Source: Alcanivoracaceae bacterium (lineage in GTDB: Bacteria > Pseudomonadota > Gammaproteobacteria > Pseudomonadales > Alcanivoracaceae). From it: a stretch of DNA of 46,788 nucleotides. The stretch covers positions 5,654-52,441 of the forward strand of contig PAJO01000020.1 of assembly GCA_002706085.1 (NCBI GenBank), written 5' to 3'. The notes below the pieces were generated by a model. It saw only the letters and a list, made by a program, of their open reading frames with translations. It did not search any database and was not told where the DNA came from. The translations under genes were made by a program, and so were the position numbers. Of the stretch, positions 41,961 through 46,788 are shown piece by piece (the stretch's first letter is position 1; every line of letters starts with the position of its first letter).

Positions 41961-43649
41961 CTACGGTGACTCCAGACCCAACAACTCCACCAGAAAATCT
42001 TTCCACAGGTCATAGACCATGAAATGGCCATACTCCGGAAAGCTGCGAAAGCGAACATTGGGCAAATCGTCCGCCAGCCTGCGGGCCCCATCAATGTGGA
42101 TAATACCGTCGGTTTCACCATGCCATTGCAATACCGGCAGGGTGACCTGCTGCAAATCGACGCCCAATGGCCGCAGATGATTGAGATACTCCTCCATCAT
42201 GATCCGCGCGCCCTGAAAGTGCCCCCGTCGGGTACGCTTGATGGTCCGGGCCAGCAGATCCGGATTATCAAAGACCCGCTGATCGGCCTTCGACATGCCC
42301 CGCGCCAGCATTTTGTAGAACTTCTCCGGCGCCTTCTGTACACCGCGTACGCCAAGCCGTCCGACCAACATGAACAGGCGGGGGTCCCTGCGTGAAATCT
42401 GCAGACTCATGCGGTGAATCGGTTCCAGCTTGTCCAGGTCGAGATACTCACCCGCGAGGGTCGTTCCCAGCAGCCCCAGACGGTCAAACAGGTCCGGGTA
42501 GTTTGCCGCCGCACACAGCGCATAGGGTCCGCCACCACAATAGGCCGCCATGGGAGGACGCTGGATCTTCAGGTGCTCACAGAGGTAACGGATATCCGCC
42601 CCCAGATCAGTAAACTGGTACTGGGGTTGATAGGTTGAGATCCCATAGCCCGGCCTGACGATCAGAATCATGCGCAGGCCTTTTTCACGGTACCAGTCTT
42701 CAAACACCGTGTGATCGGGCATCGAGGCTCCCTGGTTTTCCAGGGTCAGGACGGGCCGCCCGTTGGGGTCACCATATTCATACCAGCTCAGCACCCGGCC
42801 ATCAGGCAAGGTGAGCGTGTATTCCTCATCGTCATCATCGTGACGCGGCATGCGCGCCGCCTGCACCAGGGCATGGCCCATGGCGTGGCTGACCAGCTGC
42901 ACCTGACTGCTGGCATTGAGCTTGCCCATGATGGATTTCAACTGGGAACGTGCCGTGCTGATCTTGATGTTCAGCAACTGGGCGCTTTGCTGCAGGTTGC
43001 CGATCTTGCACAGCAGGTGCAGCAGGCGGGATTCCGCCTCGGTAATATTGAAAACCGAGCGCAGCATGTCCGGCGATGGCGTCACCACACTATGTCCCGC
43101 CAGCACCCAGACGATGGTTCGCACCCGGGAGATACTGCCGGGGGCATCGGATTTCTGTACCGGCAAGCACAGCAGCGAAACGCCCTCTTCCGGGGACGTC
43201 AGTAACTGGGTCCCCCGCCCTTCTGCAAGCCGGTTGACCCGATCCAGAGCCTGCTTCAATTCCCGGTCAGAAAAATGCAACTGATTGCCGACCAGCCGAA
43301 CCGGCCCCGCCGCCAGCACCTGTGCGGCTACCGGGTTGTACTCAAGCACCTCAAGACCTTCGCTCAGCATCAGCATCGGCCAGGGCATCTGGTTGTACAT
43401 GGCATTGAGCACGTTGCTGCGATCTTCCAGCGCGTGCATGTAGGAACTGGAACGCACCGCCCGCTCCAGATGGGCGACCAGAGACTCCACTTCCGCGCGC
43501 CGGGGCAACGGCGCGGCATCAGCAGGAGACACGTCCCCCGCCTCCACTTCGGTCCAGCCCGCAATGGTATCCAGCAATTCGACCCAGTCACCGGGGGACA
43601 GGGCCGTTTCGTAGATCTTGCCGATCAGGGCATCGTTATCGTTGTTCAA
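41961..43649 (-). CDS. LuxR-type HTH regulator fused to an alpha/beta hydrolase with Cys nucleophile
   Basis: 562 aa from a TTG at 43649, chosen because GGGGA lies 8-12 nt upstream and IGKIYETALSPGDWVELL follows, a typical opening of such regulators; a TTG at 43715 would add 22 residues. Residues 1-190 resemble a PAS-like sensor region. A LuxR-type helix-turn-helix lies at ~199-255 (NITEAESRLLHLLCKIGNLQ and STARSQLKSIMGKLNASSQ). Residues ~285-562 are an alpha/beta hydrolase: the nucleophile elbow AAYCGGGPYA has C371 where serine is usual, with acid D514 (HGETDG) and base H542 (PEYGHF). This suggests a hydrolase used to sense or clear a ligand that controls DNA binding; that is inference. No obvious target is adjacent, apart from the divergent or nearby small gene upstream. 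Confidence 0.85.
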   Translation of the reverse strand: MNNDNDALIGKIYETALSPGDWVELLDTIAGWTEVEAGDVSPADAAPLPRRAEVESLVAHLERAVRSSSYMHALEDRSNVLNAMYNQMPWPMLMLSEGLEVLEYNPVAAQVLAAGPVRLVGNQLHFSDRELKQALDRVNRLAEGRGTQLLTSPEEGVSLLCLPVQKSDAPGSISRVRTIVWVLAGHSVVTPSPDMLRSVFNITEAESRLLHLLCKIGNLQQSAQLLNIKISTARSQLKSIMGKLNASSQVQLVSHAMGHALVQAARMPRHDDDDEEYTLTLPDGRVLSWYEYGDPNGRPVLTLENQGASMPDHTVFEDWYREKGLRMILIVRPGYGISTYQPQYQFTDLGADIRYLCEHLKIQRPPMAAYCGGGPYALCAAANYPDLFDRLGLLGTTLAGEYLDLDKLEPIHRMSLQISRRDPRLFMLVGRLGVRGVQKAPEKFYKMLARGMSKADQRVFDNPDLLARTIKRTRRGHFQGARIMMEEYLNHLRPLGVDLQQVTLPVLQWHGETDGIIHIDGARRLADDLPNVRFRSFPEYGHFMVYDLWKDFLVELLGLESP

Positions 43650-43775
43650 ACGGGGTTCCCCACACAACCATCGGGGAAACAGGATAATGGAAGGCGATAC
43701 AATGACAATCGCCAACCGGCGCTGAGGTATGCCGAGCTGACCAAAGGCGTCAGGGCTTGTACCTGCAGCGCAACC

Positions 43776-44072
43776 TCAGTGGACGCACTCAGTCGGTTTG
43801 AGTACAAACCGGCCATGGGAATCGTACAGGGCCATGGGGAGGACACGGTGGGCGGTGGGCAACTGCCGTATTTCGTCCAGGGTCGCGAAGCGGTGGGCCC
43901 AGGCGGGATGATCCGTGCGGTATTCCACTACATCCGGGTGATCCGACCCACCGAAGGCCAGAATTTCGTCAGAGGAATCAAACAATGCCACATAACCCAG
44001 AAAACGGGGCTCGGTGGTATCCGCCTGGCCGGGGGGATAAATCGGGTCGAGCCGAGAGGGCGCTTTAGCCAT
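43776..44072 (-). CDS. Small conserved-looking protein of unknown function
   Basis: 98 aa from the ATG at 44072 (MAKAPSRLDPIYPPGQAD), chosen because GGAGG sits 7 nt upstream; an ATG 15 nt earlier has no such site. The sequence has aromatic and acidic blocks (FLGYVALFDSSDEILAFGG, DHPAWAHRFATLDEIRQLP) and no signal peptide, membrane helix or Cys cluster. I do not recognise the family. It lies 126 nt upstream of the LuxR-hydrolase start on the same strand and may be cotranscribed with it. The good ribosome binding site and lack of a competing ORF support a real gene. Confidence 0.6.
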   Translation of the reverse strand: MAKAPSRLDPIYPPGQADTTEPRFLGYVALFDSSDEILAFGGSDHPDVVEYRTDHPAWAHRFATLDEIRQLPTAHRVLPMALYDSHGRFVLKPTECVH

Positions 44073-44245
44073 GTCACCAGCCTCCATGACAGAGAGGGAA
44101 CCAGATTACAGATAATGTGAATCTGAGTCAGACGACTATAACAGGCTTCATGTCGCGTTATGTTACTGCAGTGTGAAATCCGCTACCCCTTTCGCGATGG
44201 GGGATCAGGCCCGGCCGGGGCGACCACCCGGCCAAGCCAACAGCA

Positions 44246-44962
44246 TTACAACTCGACGTTGTGATAGACGTTCTGCACGTCATCCAGGTCATTGAGCATG
44301 GCCAGGAACTTGTCGAACAGCTCACGCTCCTCGCCTTCCACCGTGGTGTAGGCGTGGGGGATAAACTGAATCTCTTCGACGTCGAAATCGATACCTTCAA
44401 ACGCCTCGGTCAGGGCCTGACGTGCCTTGGCAAACTCAGTGTTGGGCGTGAAGACCGTCAGCACACCGTCCTCATTTTCGATATCCGTCACGTCGACATC
44501 CGCTTCCATCAGCGCTTCCAACACCGTGTCTTCGTCATCGTGAGCAAAGCTGAAAATCGCCGCGTGGTCGAACATGTGCGCCACGGTGCCTTGGGTGCCA
44601 ATCTTGCACTTGGTCTTGGTGAAGGCGACCCGCACATCGCCAAAGGTACGGTTGGGATTATCGGTCAGACACTCAATGATGGCCATGGAGCCACCCGGTC
44701 CGTAACCCTCGTAGCGAGCCGGGGCAAAGTCTTCACCGCCGCCACCCTTGGCCTTGTCCAGCGCCTTGTCGATCACATGCCCGGGAACCTGGTCCTTCTT
44801 GGCTCGATCAATCAAGCTGCGCAGTGCCAGGTTCGAATCTGGCTCTACCCCGCCGTTCTTCGCACACACATAGATTTCGCGGCCATAGCGACTGTAGACC
44901 TTCGCTTTCATGTCCGAGGTCTTGGCCATGGATTCTTTTCGGTTCTGGTAGGCGCGGCCCAT
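44246..44962 (-). CDS. YebC/PmpR-family protein, YeeN-like
   Basis: 238 aa, normal length. The family opening [20 protein letters not shown] is followed by [17 protein letters not shown], then the conserved [20 protein letters not shown] and [20 protein letters not shown], and the end [10 protein letters not shown]. YebC proteins bind DNA as regulators, and several act on ribosomes to relieve stalling at proline-rich stretches. The opening lacks the classical GHSKW and resembles E. coli YeeN. Transcribed alone. A 7 bp inverted repeat (GGCCGGG/CCCGGCC, 44213-44233) lies 13 nt past the stop but has no T-run. Confidence 0.93.
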   Translation of the reverse strand: MGRAYQNRKESMAKTSDMKAKVYSRYGREIYVCAKNGGVEPDSNLALRSLIDRAKKDQVPGHVIDKALDKAKGGGGEDFAPARYEGYGPGGSMAIIECLTDNPNRTFGDVRVAFTKTKCKIGTQGTVAHMFDHAAIFSFAHDDEDTVLEALMEADVDVTDIENEDGVLTVFTPNTEFAKARQALTEAFEGIDFDVEEIQFIPHAYTTVEGEERELFDKFLAMLNDLDDVQNVYHNVEL

Positions 44963-45116
44963 GGGATACTTGCTCCAATAATGGTTTTGGGGAGGGATTC
45001 TAGGGGAAAAATCGCGGCTTACCTACGACAACTGCCAAGCAGCCACTCCGCAGAGTCATAATAGCGTCATAATGGCGCCCTATAGTCACCCCTTTGGCTA
45101 TGAGAAGTTTTTCACA

Positions 45117-46775
45117 ATGCTCAGCACGATCCAGAATCGCTTGTCCATCAAGCAGGGATTGTGGCTACTGGCAGCGGGAATTGCTGCCGCGCTGATGGCC
45201 ATCTGGTTACTGGACCAGCACTACCAGCGTCGCATCACGGAAGAGACAGCCCTGCAATCCATGAACACGGCCATGAGCCGTCAGCTGCAGACCCTGCGTC
45301 AGCAGATGGATGCGTTCGCCAGCTCCCGCCAGCTCACTCACGCAGAGCAGTTCCGGGCCAGCCTGCAGCAGCTCAAGGCGCAACACCGGGCACTGGTTCT
45401 GGCTCTTCGCAATGCCGATCTGGATGAGACCGGCATGCTGGCCGCCGGCGATCTGTTTCAGCAGGTGGAGAGCAACTTCAACGCCTTGGTCCACAAGCAG
45501 GTCACCATTGGTATCGCGCGAAATGAGGGGCATGCCGGGCAACTGAATGCAGCCGCCCAGCGGGTCGAGGAGGTGGTTACCGCCCTGCCGACACTGGCAG
45601 TGTCTTTCCTGCAACTGCGCCAACATGAAAAGAACTTTCTGCTGTACCGGGACGAAACCTATATCAACCAGTTCATGGTGGCGCTCTCTCAGTTTCGTGG
45701 CACCATCTTCATGTCCGATCTGGATAACCAGATCCTGGCGGCCACCCAGCAGTCCCTGCGCGCCTACACCGACAGTTTCAACACCATGGCGCAATTGCAG
45801 CGAGACATCGGCCTCAGCTCCGAGAGCGGGTTGACAGGCGAGCTCAACCGTGCGGCCAGCAAAGCCGAGCAGCAAACGCTGGCACTGGCACAGCAACTGG
45901 ACTCGCACCTGGACAACCGGCTGGATCAGGCCAGACTACACAGCACCTTGTCCGTGCTGGTCATCATGGCACTCGTCCTGACAACGTTGGCTCTCTTTAT
46001 CCGCCAGCTGAACCGACACTTTGCGGCAGCACGGTCGTCCGCCCAGCGTCTGGGTGACGGGGACCTCCAGACGCCCATCGAGCAGATCCCTGGTAACGAA
46101 ATTGGCGAGTTGCTCAAGGTGCTCGAAACCATGCGCAGCAGCTTGCTGGACAAGAGCGACGCCCTCGCCAGGGACAATCACAGCAAGTCATTTTTGTCTG
46201 ATCTGGGCCACACCCTGCAAGGCGTAAAGGACACTACCACCCTGTGCGACGACATCATTCGCTATTTGTGCAGCCGCCTGAAAGCCCATGTTGGCGCACT
46301 CTATGTTGCAGAGGGCGATGGGTTAGTGCGAAGAGCCACCTATGGCATCGCCAGCCTTGAAATGTTGGCGCAAGTCATCGAGCCCGGCGAAGGCATCGTC
46401 GGCCAGTGTGCCAGCGACCGAAAGCCCCGACATCTGCACAATCTTCCCCACGACTACCTGCTGGTCACCACCGGCTCCACTCGCCAGACGCCCTCCTCGC
46501 TGCTGCTCATGCCACTGCTGTGGAATAACCAACTCTACGGTGTACTGGAACTGGGTGCGGTCGGTTCGCTACCGGACTTTGCCGGCGACTTTCTGCATCA
46601 AGCCAGCGAGCCCCTGGCCATTGCCCTGCACACCAGTCTGGTGAATGCGGAACTGACCGACCTGCTGGCGCAACAGAGAACCGGGATTGCCCCTCACCTG
46701 CTATCTTCGGACAAGAAACAGAAGTCAGCGGCTGAAATGTGTTTTCGCTACGAAATGCCTGAAGAGACAATGTAG
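45117..46775 (+). CDS. Membrane sensor with HBM, HAMP and GAF domains, no output domain
   Basis: 552 aa from the ATG at 45117, preceded by GAGAAG; upstream codons add only 15 non-hydrophobic residues. Transmembrane helix 1 at about 12-31 (LWLLAAGIAAALMAIWLL); a ~240-residue periplasmic helical region with QLRQHEKNFLLYRDETYI, the hallmark of the helical bimodular (HBM) ligand domain; helix 2 at about 276-297; HAMP at ~298-350 (RLGDGDLQTPIEQIPGNEIG); GAF at ~365-515 (VGALYVAEGDGLVRRATYGI, GEGIVGQCASDRKPRHLHNL). It ends 35 residues later with no kinase, GGDEF or methyl-accepting domain. Similar proteins usually continue, so truncation or a frameshift near 46.7 kb is possible, or an output protein encoded beyond the window. 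Confidence 0.85.
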   Translation: MLSTIQNRLSIKQGLWLLAAGIAAALMAIWLLDQHYQRRITEETALQSMNTAMSRQLQTLRQQMDAFASSRQLTHAEQFRASLQQLKAQHRALVLALRNADLDETGMLAAGDLFQQVESNFNALVHKQVTIGIARNEGHAGQLNAAAQRVEEVVTALPTLAVSFLQLRQHEKNFLLYRDETYINQFMVALSQFRGTIFMSDLDNQILAATQQSLRAYTDSFNTMAQLQRDIGLSSESGLTGELNRAASKAEQQTLALAQQLDSHLDNRLDQARLHSTLSVLVIMALVLTTLALFIRQLNRHFAAARSSAQRLGDGDLQTPIEQIPGNEIGELLKVLETMRSSLLDKSDALARDNHSKSFLSDLGHTLQGVKDTTTLCDDIIRYLCSRLKAHVGALYVAEGDGLVRRATYGIASLEMLAQVIEPGEGIVGQCASDRKPRHLHNLPHDYLLVTTGSTRQTPSSLLLMPLLWNNQLYGVLELGAVGSLPDFAGDFLHQASEPLAIALHTSLVNAELTDLLAQQRTGIAPHLLSSDKKQKSAAEMCFRYEMPEETM

Positions 46776-46788
46776 CCCCATCTACCGG

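Noticed and set aside
44213-44233. GC-rich inverted repeat behind the YebC-family gene as a terminator
   Set aside because: The stem is 7 bp and no T-run follows on the minus strand; it is mentioned only as an inverted repeat.

Overview
This 46.8 kb window is a gene-dense, moderately GC-rich stretch of a gammaproteobacterial chromosome. Sodium-pumping NADH dehydrogenase (NQR), lipid A and KDO genes, Lol sorting, an N-terminally extended GAPDH and the mfd-csiV pair suggest a marine relative of Pseudomonas, perhaps an Alcanivorax-like genus; the genus is inference. From memory, the backbone kdsB-lpxK-exbD-exbB-comEC-DUF2062-lolCD ... nqrM-apbE-nqrFEDCBA-gap-mfd-csiV follows the order of the P. 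aeruginosa PA2979-PA3003 region. Blocks that differ sit between its conserved segments. I saw no tRNA, rRNA, CRISPR array, prophage or intact insertion sequence.

Left part (1-9657): a minus-strand run comEC-exbB-exbD-msbA-lpxK-kdsB couples DNA uptake, a TolQ/ExbB-type motor, lipid A export, lipid A 4'-kinase and CMP-KDO synthesis. A DUF2062 membrane protein (plus strand) converges on lolD-lolC, the lipoprotein sorting ABC transporter. From 9.8 to 12.7 kb lie a secreted Pro/Ala-rich protein of unknown role and aguA-aguB, which convert agmatine to putrescine.

Middle (12.7-21.5 kb): a likely variable envelope/lipid block. It holds a MarC-family membrane protein, a periplasmic helical-repeat protein, a DUF2334 deacetylase-like protein overlapping a GT4 glycosyltransferase, a membrane-anchored sulfotransferase, a glycerophosphodiester phosphodiesterase, a patatin phospholipase and a GNAT-peptidase C39 fusion. 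From 21.7 to 29.2 kb comes the complete NQR set: nqrABCDEF under one promoter and terminator, then the flavin transferase apbE and the maturation factor nqrM as a separate unit.

Right part (29.4-46.8 kb): gap, a 4-Cys uracil-DNA glycosylase overlapping tesB, then divergent mfd and csiV. Next is a tight operon of leucine dehydrogenase, 2-oxoacid dehydrogenase E1 alpha, E1 beta and E2, a likely route from branched-chain amino acids to acyl-CoA. It is followed by a repeat-filled 419 bp gap, a LuxR-alpha/beta-hydrolase fusion with a cysteine nucleophile, a small orphan gene, a YebC/YeeN-type regulator and an HBM-HAMP-GAF sensor with no output domain.

The most unusual non-coding signal is a dispersed intergenic repeat built from 7 bp units (AAGCTAC-like) that form the two ends of ~125-145 bp inverted repeats. 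Copies lie just behind the stop codons of lpxK, nqrF and mfd, and a pure heptamer array lies behind the LuxR-hydrolase gene. A second, unrelated heptamer repeat lies between E1 beta and E2. REP-like palindromes occupy two convergent intergenic regions.
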